Shown: in pieces, positions 24,481 through 36,400 of the stretch
Layout: the number at the start of each line of letters is the position of its first letter
Numbering within the stretch: position 1 is the first letter of the stretch
DNA from: Sipunculus nudus
Taxonomy: Eukaryota > Annelida > Sipuncula > Golfingiida > Sipunculidae
Assembly (NCBI GenBank): GCA_026874595.1
Contig: CM049306.1
Location: forward strand, 29,627,519 to 29,691,518
Length of the DNA stretch: 64,000 nt
Reading direction: 5' to 3'
Position numbers and translations under genes: made by a program
The notes under the pieces: generated by a model
Told to the model about the DNA's origin: nothing
The model's input: only the letters and a program-made list of their open reading frames with translations
The model's database searches: none

Positions 24481-26425
24481 TAAATATATATATATAAAAT
24501 AAAATAAATACACAGTCTATACTTAATAGAACATGTAAACAGTTATATCTATTCATCAAATCAATTTTTTATTTATTTTCGGTATCATGGAATTTTCTTA
24601 ACAAAACGCCTCTCCAGAGAATAAAAAAATTAACATTACACACAATTACCTGCACAAGCCATTCTACTGTGCTACTGTATATAATCTCCTTTTATATTTT
24701 TTGGTTAAAATATCTTGCTGATCTTTAACAAATTCTGTAAAATATCAGCACCAATACAACTGATTTATTTGGCAACATCTTGGGAGCTGTATATTACTGG
24801 TGACATGTACCTTCGCTTATTTGTCCTGCTTTCTTCTTCACTTTTTTGATAATCTTGTTTCCAGTCTACGTTTGGCCGGAGTGGGCTGCGAAGTGGCCCT
24901 ACTGATGATTGATCTTCATAGTTGTCACTTCTTTTCCTGTAAAAAACATTCATGAAAAAAATTATTTGTTAAATGCACCCACGCAAACAAAACTCTACTC
25001 AAGTGCATTAAACATCACAAATACTTACATATGTACTAGTGATTAATCTCATTTTACATTAACACAAAAAGCCAGTGTGTAATATATGCCAATTTTCAAA
25101 ATGATACATTGTTTATAAAAAGAAATTTCAGGAGTTTAAGCACATTTTTGAGATGATAAATTTGTACTTTTTTGTATGGTAAATTTTCCTGAAAATAAGT
25201 GCCCACACACTCCATTATATAATACAATTAACCCCTTAGTCCACTGAAAAATTTGTTTGTTTTGGCCTCATAAGAAAATTCATTTTGACACAAAGTGGTC
25301 ACATTGTGTTGAAACTGAGGCATTCTGTCACAGCCAGATGCAAGCTTATAAATCATCATTTTGTCTAAAATATAAATGAAAAATAATATTAAATTACATG
25401 AAACACAGGTGCATTTTATACCCTATATACAGCTTTATCAGACTGTACTGTTACATGTATTAAACACTCATTTAATGTACAGATCAGATCGGTACTGAAC
25501 GTCATTACAGATCAAAACAGTCAGGTGACAACACTGTCTGTAATGCAGACCATAAAGATACCAAAGACAATCTGTTATTGCACTTCGTGAAAAAGCAACT
25601 CTAAGTGGTGAATTACAATTCAGAACTCATTCTCAGTTTAAGAAACTTGGGTCGAATCTCTACTATACACTTATATATGAAGATATAAAACAACTTAAAT
25701 ACATACTAGGTTTACATAATACATAACAAGTCTGCATCTTTATCAAGATACAATAATTTAAATATAATATTAATAACCTACATCATTTTGCACATTTTGT
25801 TCATTGACATTAGGTGACAATTAATGAATAAAAAGTAAAATTGTACTGAACAATAATTATTTTGTTTTTTAATGTTAATACTCAAGTTTTATTTTTAGAA
25901 TTTAGTCATTAATTACCCATTATTCTTTATAGTTAAGGTATTATTTTGTATTTTTAATGTAAAATCCTCAATCCTAAGGCTGCATGGGAATTAATGGGAT
26001 GGAATTTTGCCAATTACAATGTCAATATTTAGCTGGTAACGTGGTATTATAAACTGGAACTAGATCATACATGAAGGAACATATCCTGGTCCAAGGTGGT
26101 TACAGTATTACTATTAGTATTACTAGTAAACAATGAAAACCTCTTGATGTTTGCATGTTCTATACATCAGAGGCAAGTAGACTTCATGATGACCACGTGA
26201 GACGCAATGTCCGGCTGGCATGCCATGTCCGGTAAGGGAAATGACCAAGCCAGTCGGGATACACACAAATGATTATGCGAACCTTGTGTTCCTTGGGTTG
26301 ACATTTCGACGGTCTCGGCTTGGACCTCGCTCACTTTCGCGGAATTTTCGGCAGGAACTTTCTCTATTTTGTCGTCTTTCCGCTCGATCCCTTCGGCTCT
26401 GGTCGGAACTTTGTGACCTCAACAT
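18248..26425 (-). CDS. SLBP: Histone RNA hairpin-binding protein (stem-loop binding protein), seven coding exons
   Basis: Joined exons 26425-26283, 24936-24811, 24251-24147, 23431-23291, 20867-20736, 19950-19813 and 18533-18248 give 1071 nt, 356 aa. SLBP binds the 3' stem-loop of replication-dependent histone mRNAs and drives their processing, export and translation. The RNA-binding domain spans about residues 185-256: [25 protein letters not shown], then HPKTPNKF (223-230, Thr226 matching the phosphorylated TPNK threonine) and SRRSWD (234-239). The N-terminus is Arg-rich; the C-terminus is acidic and Ser-rich, ending LDIYDNL. A CDK-type site, SPLR, sits at 65-68, and [17 protein letters not shown] (153-169) matches the W-x-x-x-x-x-x-E region before the domain. 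Every junction is GT-AG and in phase. Longer than the human protein (270 aa). It is divergent from CDC25 across an 841-bp interval. Confidence 0.97.
18534..19812 (-). other. SLBP: SLBP intron 6
   Basis: It contains a G run at about 19236-19251 and no other exon-like segment. Confidence 0.8.
19813..19950 (-). CDS. SLBP: SLBP exon 6 (residues 217-261, second half of RNA-binding domain)
   Basis: Acceptor TTTATTTCAG, donor GG/GTGAGG. It encodes [18 protein letters not shown] and the [13 protein letters not shown] helix. It is 138 nt, phase 2 at both ends. Confidence 0.97.
19951..20735 (-). other. SLBP: SLBP intron 5
   Basis: AT-rich, with nothing further seen. The 147-codon plus-strand ORF beginning at 19746 crosses exon 6 and is an antisense shadow. 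Confidence 0.85.
20736..20867 (-). CDS. SLBP: SLBP exon 5 (residues 173-215, first half of RNA-binding domain)
   Basis: Acceptor TATTTACAG, donor AA/GTTAGT. It encodes [14 protein letters not shown] and [10 protein letters not shown]. It is 132 nt, phase 2 at both ends. Confidence 0.96.
20868..23290 (-). other. SLBP: SLBP intron 4 with short repeats
   Basis: It contains a degenerate repeat of about 40 bp (AGAGTATGTACT-type cores near 21462, 21499, 21541, 21584) and a cluster of TATGTAAAT / ATGCAAAT motifs at 22510-22700. A 147-codon minus-strand ORF (22289-22732) lies inside but lacks any recognisable domain. Confidence 0.75.
21445..21612. repeat. Degenerate tandem repeat, four copies of about 40 bp
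   Basis: AGAGTATGTACT, AGTATGTACTCAACTAG, AGAGTCTGTACT and AGAGTTGGTACTCAACTAG recur at 37-43-base spacing, with GAGCAGAACC between copies. Confidence 0.6.
23291..23431 (-). CDS. SLBP: SLBP exon 4 (residues 126-171)
   Basis: Acceptor ATATCAG, donor AA/GTGTGT. It encodes the conserved WD...EDQIEKDLA region that precedes the RNA-binding domain. It is 141 nt, phase 2 at both ends. Confidence 0.93.
23432..24146 (-). other. SLBP: SLBP intron 3
   Basis: No exon-like or repeat structure is noticed. Confidence 0.8.
24147..24251 (-). CDS. SLBP: SLBP exon 3 (residues 91-124)
   Basis: Acceptor TTTCTTAAG, donor CG/GTATGT. It encodes a short polar segment including DDFPPLDQS. It is 105 nt, phase 2 at both ends. 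Confidence 0.9.
24252..24810 (-). other. SLBP: SLBP intron 2 with TA microsatellite
   Basis: A TA array occupies about 24400-24500. Confidence 0.9.
24811..24936 (-). CDS. SLBP: SLBP exon 2 (residues 49-89)
   Basis: Acceptor TTTTTTACAG, donor AG/GTACAT. It encodes KRSDNYEDQ and the proline-directed motif RSPLRP. It is 126 nt, phase 2 at both ends. Confidence 0.93.
24937..26282 (-). other. SLBP: SLBP intron 1
   Basis: AT-rich, 1.35 kb, with no further exon candidate of convincing character. Confidence 0.8.
26283..26425 (-). CDS. SLBP: SLBP exon 1 (start, residues 1-47)
   Basis: Starts at the ATG whose C-A-T is 26423-26425. It encodes an Arg/Ser-rich stretch beginning [18 protein letters not shown]. 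The donor AAG/GTTCGC is weak, but its phase 2 joins exactly to exon 2. Confidence 0.85.
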
Positions 26426-26534
26426 TATCTAAGGTTGCTTCTAATTGGTCAGCAAAATCTAATGCCAAATTAAGGCTGTATTGTTGAGTAAAAGACAGAG
26501 TCCGCTAGAAAAGCTGTCAACTTTGTTTTCCAAG

Positions 26535-26543
26535 TTTCGCGCC
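26535..26543 (+). promoter_or_regulatory. E2F site
   Basis: TTTCGCGCC fits the E2F/DP consensus TTTSGCGC exactly. It lies 110 bases upstream of the SLBP start codon. Confidence 0.6.
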
Positions 26544-26806
26544 AGATAGAGATTTGTGAACGCAAGCGCAATATGTCAGGTCACAAGGTCATATTCAGCG
26601 GCCTGGCCCAGGGCCTCTATGAATATTCATATAAAGGAATAATGTGCTAATTCCGGCCTATAAACCCACAAAAATGCTGTAAAAACATCATCTTGAAAAC
26701 AGATGTTTGCAAATACATATATTGAAACGTTTATTCAAAAATCAATATCACCAATTTTGTAAATAAATGATATAATCCTTGTTTTGTTGATGTATTTACA
26801 CACACG

Positions 26807-26828
26807 CCAATCGGCGAGCGATGATTGG
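26807..26828. promoter_or_regulatory. Paired CCAAT boxes in opposite orientations
   Basis: CCAAT at 26807-26811 and ATTGG at 26824-26828 are separated by 12 bases (NF-Y type sites). A third, ATTGGTC, lies at 26444-26450 next to the SLBP start. NF-Y boxes are typical of cell-cycle promoters. Confidence 0.5.
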
Positions 26829-27266
26829 GTGGACCTTGTTATTTTTCAAATGGCGTGGCGGGGCCTCAAGAGGCAAGATGCTTGACATGACATCCTGAAA
26901 ATTTTCTCAGAAGTAGAAGTTAGAGATGTAAATGAGCTCTAAAACCAATGTGGGGGCAACATCAGATTACTGTGCACAAACTGTAAGCTTGCACTACCGT
27001 GTGCATGGTCTTGTGTAGAAGTTTTCTGTGTTATGTCATCGGTCTCCCTTGGTTTCTGATTGAAGTCACGAGAGCACTCTGTGGCCTTTGTTTTTAGCAG
27101 ACTGCACTCAACACGAGACTCCAGAACGACCGGGCCAAGAGTTCACAAAGACTCTGGACAGTTAACTTGTCTCGGTGTTAAGAAGAAAGTACAGCGTCCT
27201 GTCACCTTCTGAAGACGCCACGCAATTACATCTTCCATTTGACAGTTTAAGGTGACAGCTATAGCC

Positions 27267-27415
27267 ATGAACAAGTCGGCCAAATCCAGAGGGCTGCGTC
27301 TCCCGTTGTCCTTGCGTAGCAGCAATGTCAAATCGTCACCAAGTATGACGTCCAGCACCACCATTTACTCGCCAATGACAGATCTGGCGCACAATTTGCT
27401 TGAACTAAGCACAGG
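27267..27415 (+). CDS. CDC25: CDC25 exon 1 (residues 1-49)
   Basis: The first ATG after an in-frame TGA at 27240. It encodes a basic, Ser-rich leader ending in [15 protein letters not shown], the conserved N-terminal CDC25 block. Donor GG/GTATGT. Confidence 0.9.
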
Positions 27416-30400
27416 GTATGTATTTGTTTTATTTTTTGCAGTTTTTTTGTATTATTTACGACATTGTTATTAGCGAGTTAATTGCATTTTGTAATTACCT
27501 GTCATTTTTGACAGTTCAGCTGTCATTCAGAATGACAGTTCATTGTTATTGTTACTTGGCAACTTCTCCAAGATCATGTTGAATGCTCATTCAATTGAAT
27601 ACAGTTTTGTACGTTTTTATCTTTCATTAAGATATATAATTGATGAAAATGATGTAATTTCTATATCTACACAATTTGAAAAAATTAAATATAAGTTTAT
27701 TAATATTATAAATAGTTTGACACTTGTCTGTTGAAATTATTTCCGAATCTTAAATTGTTGTACTTTCTTTACAAGAATTTTTAGAAGGCCATGTGTACCT
27801 TAAAATATGAAACTTAACATGTATTACTAATCACATTTTTTGTCTGTTTAAGCATTTTATGCAATTTGGGACTGTGTGACATATGTGCCTGTGTGATGTG
27901 TGCTGCCTTTGACATGACAGATTTCCACTGACAGTTATTTCCATGTTGAAGATTATACAAATATATTCAACCATATGCAGTGTGACCTTATCCATATCAG
28001 TGTAATTTGTCTCTAATATCCAGTACTCTAGTTTTAGTAAAATAACTTACTTTTCACATTTCTCTTTGAACAGTCATATTTGTAAACCTGAACTTTTCCC
28101 TTTCTTGTGTTTGTTACATTAACACAGGTCTCAACATACTTTTACAACAAGCAGATGGGTGTCTTTTCAAAGAAATTACCATTACATAATATGAAACAAT
28201 TTTTTTTATTACTCAGAAAGACTGCCTATCTTGTGGGCTTAGGATGAGAACATAATTTGGAAATTGTATTTGAAATTGTAATTGAAGGGGGGGGGGAGGA
28301 GGGTGAAAAGTCATTAAGGTCAGGGGTCATTGATAAGGTGCCTTGGGTTTTTGCCAACTGACCACTGACCATTCATGAAGTGATATGATATGTTGTCAAC
28401 TAACTGTAGATATAATATTACAACTATATTATTTTGGTAATATATATATTTTTTGCCAATGCAAGACATTAGCTTGACATGTGAAACCTTGATTACTGAA
28501 CAACTGTGGCAGAGTGGCTAGGTTAAATGGTAGATATTTCATTGAGATCATTATGGGACACCTACCATGACCCCCCCCCCCCCCACCCCCCACCCCTTCT
28601 ACAACTTCAGTTAAAAGTGAAGCACCTACAAGTTAAATATGAATTACTGAGCTAAATATATATACACATATCCAAACCATTTAAAAAAAAACAATAAATA
28701 TATATATATATAAACTTATTTATTTTTCATGGATTGTACAAATAGTTGTTATAACTTATCATGGCTCTCTCCTTGGCTCAATATAATAAGCATTTCAATT
28801 TTCTTCAATGTTTTGTATGTCACTGTGACCCTGTTATCAGTGGCAAAGGTTGTAGGTCACATAACAGCCTCCTTGAGTGCATCTTTAGTTAGATGCTTTA
28901 TTATAATGAAGGTTTTGGCTTAAAACTGTTTCCCACAGTACACAAAAGTCAGGGTTGTCTAACTGTCAAAACAAAACCAGGTTTAACCATGGCATTCTTA
29001 GCATGACAGCTCTGTCAACTCATATCATTTATAATGTTACCAAATGCATTACAGGTATAAAAATTATAGGTTGCCCATTGGCCTGTTGCTTGTATGATTC
29101 CATGGCAGGTTGTAATATTGTTATACTTAGTGGGCCAGAAGGAAATTTACTTTGATTAGATGAAGCCTTGGTATTCAATGTGTACAAAACTACAATACAA
29201 TTAAATCCTTTTCTTGGACCACTTCTAATAATAAATTAAATGGATCCTACCTAAGTTATAATAAAAACTAATTGTCAAAAATATGTTATTAAATTGTTAA
29301 ATGATTTCAGCCCAAGTGATCTGGCCTTCTTTAGTGAGAAGTGAAAGAGTAGGGAATGTATGTATAGCTTGGTATAAAATTTTTAACATGTTAGAATCTA
29401 TAGATTGTAGTGCAAAATTTGGGGATCCAAAACAAGATAAAAATATTTAAAAAATAAGCAATACTTGATAATTCATTTGTAAATGAAGGAACAGTATCCT
29501 GAGATGTCTTTGTTTGTTCCCACGTTTAAATAGCCAAGGAATCCTCTTAGAACATCACAATAACGTAGAGCACACTATTAAACAATGAAAAGTACCATAT
29601 ATTATTAATTCCTGACATTTCCTGTTTCATGGTTGTGTCACTTGCCTATCAATTATACCCAGTTGTTTATAATAGTAAAACTCAGCTTTAATTGGCAAGT
29701 GAGGTTCAAATATTTAAATTGATGACGTATGGACATTCCTGTGGTTTGACATCTGATCCAGTTATGCATTGTGCCATATATAAACTGTATAGCAGTATTT
29801 GTATTAACCTCCCAAATAAAGTATACACATAGTTAAGTACTCTTGAATGAATCCACAGATCTACTTGTAATGTAGTGGAATATCATTATCTGCATCACTT
29901 GTTATGCACTCATCTGCCTTTATTACACTCATTATACACTGTTTTTGTGCAGTGTTTAAATGAAATCCACCCTAAGTTCAAAGAAACTGCTTTAAATAGG
30001 TATAACAGCTACATTTCCAGTGTGACAGTTGGTAAATAGTTTGTTAGACACCTTTGCAGAATCATGACATGAGTATCATATTGCAGGGTATCACATGTGC
30101 ATACTTGGAAGTAAGTGCTTGGTGGTGCATGAAAAAGTCCATCCAAGGGTGAACGGAGTGCTCTGCTCAAATTTCCTGTGGTTTAAGTGTGAAGAATATT
30201 TCCTGACTCTTACCTGTCATATCTTGCGAGACATATGTTTCCTGATATAAATCATGAATACAGGATCATGAAATGTTTATATCATCACCATATGGTATAA
30301 TTGGTGTTATATGTCGACTTGTGAGGAGGGCATTCCTTCAGTTCTGGCATTGCTCTATTGTTTCTGGTAGAAATATAATAAAAAAGTAAGCATGCACGCA

Positions 30401-33400
30401 TATTTCATCAAAGTGTGCACTTTGTGTACATTAAAAAAAGTATAATTTTTGTAATTAATTAGATCATTGGGTACAGGTATACTATACATTGTCTGCAGCT
30501 GATAATCACCTCCTTTCACAGAATAATATGTAACTGTGAAGCCCTCTGTTTCCTAAATATTATATCATTGGATTATGAGTCTAAATATTCCTAAAAATAA
30601 AATACTTGGCTGTGTCCCACATGCAGAGTATTGCAATGTTTTCAAGTCATTGTTTATGTAAATTCAGTGCATTATCAATCATTAATACAAATAGTCCTGT
30701 AGACTGGTGTCTGTTATTAATCCTCAGTACTAATATAAACAAAGTTTTGTATTGTAATAGTAATACAGTATTGTATAAGACCTTATTCAGGATATTATCC
30801 TCTTGTTATCCTGGTGATCCCCCCTTCCAGTTATACCTGTGATGGTACAGCTAGCTAGGGCACAGGTCAGGGGGGTTGGTGACCTTATCATACTGTACAG
30901 TCTGAAGGTGACCCTACTGGAGGGCTAATTTGTTTATCAGGGGCTGGAGTTTGAAGAGGATCAGGATGCACACTAATTAGCTGTTTGGTCATCTCAGATT
31001 GCCACACCTCATGATCTTATCTAGACTAATCCACCCACTAGCTTGTTTATAGTATATAATAGTTTTCCCATGATCTGTAGGTATATGTCATAAGCTGGGG
31101 ATTGCCCAGATAAAATAGTCACAAACTGTGGTGAAAGACAGGTATCCCTGTTTTATCAGATATTACATAAAATAAAAATAAGATTAAAATGGTAAAATGT
31201 ACTTTCAGCAAAACCTGGACTGGTAGCATTTTATATTCATGCACAAGTATAACTCTTTCTTTTTATATTCTGTGTATTAACAGTCAAAATTTATACTCAT
31301 TTATGAAAAGTTACAGGCCCTTCATCAACTGAAATAAAGAATATTGTATTATTAAAGTATGGGATGAGCCATTTTATTTGTTTAAATGAAAAAGATATTT
31401 GATTCACACCCTACTACTTCCACTAATATTACTACTAGAGCTGCCACAGCAAATTTTGACATAGCCTGAACCCTAAAGGGTTCTCACTCAACATCTTTGA
31501 TATGTTGTATATAAAAACCTGAAATCTGTAAGTTTTAATCAACCTTCAGTGCCAAAAACTGTATAATGCCTTATATTTATTAATTTAGTGTACTATGTCA
31601 GTTTCTAGCCATGTCAATTAAAGTTTAAATACACATGAAACAGGGTATATAAGTGAGACTGAGAAATATAACACTATCCACAATCTATATGAAATGTTCA
31701 GACAGCAGAACCCCACTTATCAATATTTGTATGTATCAGTATTGTATTATTATTTATTTCTTCTTACTGAACAAAAATAACGAAAAATATCCTCATTTTA
31801 TCAGTGGTATACATAATAGAAAGCACTCTGAATATAAGAATAGTGCTGATATTCGCTTATAACTTTAGCAGCCAGCATAATATTTTCATATAATATACCT
31901 CAGTTGTATATCTTTGCATGGGCAACCTTGTATATACATTATCTCTAACATCTATTCTTGAAACAAATTGTCCTCTATACAAAATCTTTGCCTTAAATAA
32001 TTAACCAAGATTCAACTGATATTTTTGACTTAAAAAAAAATTGGTCACTTCATTTTATACAGTTTTTCCATTCACAAGTTTTTCACACATTTTCGCAAGA
32101 TCCATATGACCTGCATTTAACTTCATTTGGAATCTGTAATATTCTTCTTAAGTCAGCAACCTTCTTACACTAAGAACAGGATTTCTGTAAGCTTGAGGTC
32201 TTAGAAAATCCAGGCATAATCTGACTTTTGTAAACAGAGGTCATGTGTGGTGTTACAGATGTCAGATCTTACTGAGCTGCAGGTATCAGATGAATTTGAT
32301 GTAATGTTATGATTTGTAAAGTAACATAGGTCAGAGAAAGTATGGGAAGCAGATAGAATTGCTACACCTTGTATTAACACTATCACTGTTAGTAGCTGAC
32401 CAAACATTGACAGCTGAGAAAGTCTTCACCATGGAGGTCAAAGGGAAACTCCTGTTTATCTTAACACTGGCATACTTAGTGTTTAAAGCATGGGTTTATA
32501 GAGTGATGTGAAAGTCTACGGGGTCACACCCCCAGTGCCTGACCCAGGGTATATGTACATTTCAGATAAGGAATTAATAGGTGTCTACTCCACTCATCAC
32601 TCAAGTTTCATCTTCTCCAAAACCTGATACTTCACAAAGCATCCTAGTCTAAATCCTTCTTTTTATTTAAATCCAACCAGTATTTTAAATTAATATTATA
32701 TCCTATGCGAAGGGGTAAATTATTGTTGTTAACGTAGTACATTGTTCCACCTTATGTTTTATATGTATAGTATTATATATTGGTTACACATTATATATCA
32801 GTGTTTTATAAATATTCATTATTTTTTCAAATTAAAATGTTCAAAAAGTATTACTCCCATTAACAGCTAGCTAAACTTAAGCATCACAAATATTCCAGGA
32901 TTGTTTTTAGTTAGTTCATTGTTCCCTCCTTGCTTAACGTGTGTGAATGAGAACTTTATGTGGTAAACTTTAATTTAACACAAGAAGGAAGTATTAAGAT
33001 GAAAAACAACAGTTGTTATATAATATCATGATAAAGTGCCATCAGACAGGAGATGTGTATCTTTTATTTCTGACTTTTTTATTTATTATAAATGAAGGGG
33101 TTGTCGGCCAGGTATGCTGCCTTTAGGTGACAGGTAATGGGGAAATAAAACAGGGGTCAGCAGTTTGACAGTAATAATGTCAGTAATAAGGCAGCTGTTA
33201 GACACGGCTACCAGCATAAATCATAAAATTGCCTGTGGGACAGACTTGTCTGACCCATGTGAAGACTTGTCAGACAATAGTCTTTTGACTTTGTCACCTT
33301 GTACCACCTGTTGTCAAGGTATTGGACGGACATGTCTGACCAGTTTGAGGACTTGTCAGACTTTCTCCAGAGACCTGGTTCCATGTTTAACCTGCCCTAG

Positions 33401-36400
33401 CCTGCCTGGTCCCCACCCCTCAACCCCCCTGTGGAGTGACTAGTAATATCCTGTATGTACATAACTGTACTGGTAATTAATTAGCTCCTATAACCCATTC
33501 AGGTAATTAGTGAATAATAATAAGTGAGGCCTGAGAGGTGCCCATGTAGCTCACACTCTCTTGTCAGAGGTAATTAAGGTTACTGCCAGGTCCTGTTATA
33601 ACTTGTCAAAGGTGTTGTAAAGTGTCTGAGAATATACCTGTGTGAACAGTACCCTGTATGCTATATAATATCAGCACCAGATGTTGGTTCCATCAGTTCC
33701 AAGATAGACTTCAGTGTGGTCTCACTGTAGTGATCTGTATACTGGACTTATATATTCAGTGGACTGGACCATATCTACTCTGCAGTTTTATATATATATC
33801 ATATATGTCTTCCTGGATGGAACAGTTCTCTACCATGTCTCTCTCTCTTGATGACAGCTATGATGGTGAAACACCTAAGAGACGTTTGGATTTGTCAAGC
33901 ATTGCCAACACTCCCACCCCAACTCACAACCTGAAACCACTATCACTGGAGAAACATCTATCTGATGATGCAGGTAAGCAGTTTTATTATTAATTATATA
34001 ATATTTAATCTAATTATTATATATATATATCAATAGAAATATTTATCAGCCATTTTGAGATATTATTATTTATCATGTGTATCAGATACAGGAGAAGTTA
34101 TGAATATATATTTTAATGGATATCATCTTTTATTATAAAATGTTTTAGGCACAAATTTTCTAACACAGATGTTCATAAATCATTTTTTTTATAAATATAC
34201 TGTAATAAAACTTTGTGAGCATTCCTCCTTTCTTGATCAGTATTTATTAAAAAATTCTTTCTCATTAAAGTTTTAAAGAAAAGTAATGTACTTTCATGAT
34301 TTACATATGTAAAGCATGGAATAACATGTTTAATTCTATAAAGAATGTCCTTCCTAAAATTTTATTTATAACTCAGGATAAATCCTCTGACTACTGACAT
34401 CTCAAATTTTTTTTGTATGTCAATGAACCAGAAAAAAGACTTCTTCACGGTCTTCATTGTGAAGTATAGTACATATTTATATATAAACAGCTAACAAGCC
34501 ATTAAGGTAGAAAACATAACATCAGCTAAACCTTGTTGTATACAAAAACTTTTCAGGTATGAAATCTGAAATAACAACCTTAGGGGATGTTGTTAGTTGT
34601 ACATATTTTGAGCTGAGCACTGTTCTCACCAGGTGACTTTACCTGATTGTTATATACATAAAGCTAATAGGTGTGGCTTAAGCATAGGATAAACAATTGT
34701 AAGAGTATAACTCATCGTAAAGTTTCTGTCTGGAAAAGAAAACAAAAGGCACAAAGCATATGTGGTTATAATATTTAGTGTTCTCTGTTTTGGAAGTTGT
34801 AGCAGTGTGAAAGTAAGCATTGCTCAGGATAACGAAAGCCTTCAGGGGCAGAGTTGTAATTTACGTTGGTGTGTGATCGCAAGTTTTGTTTGTGTCAACG
34901 AAATCTTCTTTTTCTACACCTGAGCTACCAGCAAGTCTGGGAGTCCTTCACCCCCCCGCCACTCCACCCACAGTGAATTGAACATTAAGGCAATTAAACG
35001 ATTCATTTATATACTCCAAATTAGTCATTGTTGAATATCTTCATAAAGGTGTGTAGCATTTTATCAGATCCCCTATTAATCTTCAAAAGACTGATCACAG
35101 CACATTACTAGAAATATTTACACACATGAGTATAAAATAAGGTGAGGTTGTCTACAATGAAGTGATAGTTCCATGAATCTTCTGTGGCTCCGATCTGGGT
35201 AAACCAAACACTGGGTCACTTGACCATGTGAGGACAATAGACCACAAAGGCTTAATGAGGAATCCAAGGTACAAAAGGAAGAAAATTGTTCCTTTTAGCA
35301 GTCTACCACCTAAAACAAACCAGGAGTTGATGAAATAAATTTTGTTTTGTTTTCAGGTTGTTGCCTAGACTCACCAAATCCAATGGTTGACTCCCCCTTG
35401 CCTCAGAGCAGGTAAGCAACACTTTTACCTATTGTGCTCTTTCTTTTAATCACTCACTGTGAGTCAGTGTGAAGGAAAGTACACATCCAAGATGGTGGGA
35501 ATTGATGGGAGAAAGGGGAAGTTAGAGTGTACTTTCACAGGTATTGTTAGGTACTATGTTATTTTATGTGATGTAATTTCCTCCCAGTTTGGATGCAGTG
35601 TGTATCTACCACCAACTTTCAGACTACAGTAGTGTCTTCACTGTTTGGCTACAGCTGAGCAAGACACAATGTAAGAAGAACAAAATCCCCAAAGCTCCCT
35701 GAAGAGTTCCCTGCAAACTTTAACAAAATCCCGGTAGTCCTCAAACATTGCTTGCTGAATATTGCTACACTAGCCTGGTGTGTTTGTCCACAAGCTTAAT
35801 CCAAACTTAGTGAATTGTGGATCAAGCATTCTTTGAAGAGGGATGACGCTCACCCACTGAGCACACCCATGAAGCCCAGTCTAACTGTCAACTGCACTTG
35901 ACTAATTAGATAGCTTCAGCTTTGGCTAATGAAAAGGGATGTAAGAGGCTTAATCCAACCAGCAGATTAAAAATTTGGGTCAGGTACACCAGGTATGAAG
36001 CAAGCTGTTACGTCAAGAAGTGTTAGCTGAAGTTCTTGTGCAAATTATATTACGGTGCTGATTTTGGTATTGTGCTAGGCCAGCCAAACATGCTCTTAAT
36101 GGGAAAGTCATAATATTTTCACAAGGATTTAACATACAAGTCTTGGAATTCCTAACAAGATAAATTCCAATATACACACTGTGCTACTGTTTAACTTGTT
36201 TTCTAAATAGTGCTAAGTATTGCCTTTTTATGCTAGATGCCTTGAGCATTTTCCCATTTTTTTATTACACCCTACAGAAAATTTATAAAATATGTAAAAT
36301 ATCAAAATTATATAACTTTAAATATAGAAAATTTTTTATCTTTGAACATTTAAAGATGTATTCATTTGAGATGCAATTGATCATCATATTTAAATTAACA

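Larger units (their letters stand above)
26426..27266. promoter_or_regulatory. Shared bidirectional promoter of SLBP and CDC25
   Basis: Only 841 bp separate the two start codons of divergently read genes, so both promoters and 5' UTRs must fit here or overlap. A perfect E2F consensus and three CCAAT/ATTGG boxes are present, and the segment is richer in CpG than the flanking introns. No TATA box stands out. The transcription starts are not determined. Confidence 0.75.

Noticed and set aside
28505-28590. tRNA-like A-box (TGGCAGAGTGGCTAGG)
   Set aside because: No B-box GGTTCGA and no foldable cloverleaf follow; only a chance or SINE-like resemblance.
33658-33857. In-frame extension of CDC25 exon 2 upstream with an ATG (33836)
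   Set aside because: The CT tract and CAG at 33857 form an acceptor whose phase fits exon 1; the upstream residues look like translated intron.
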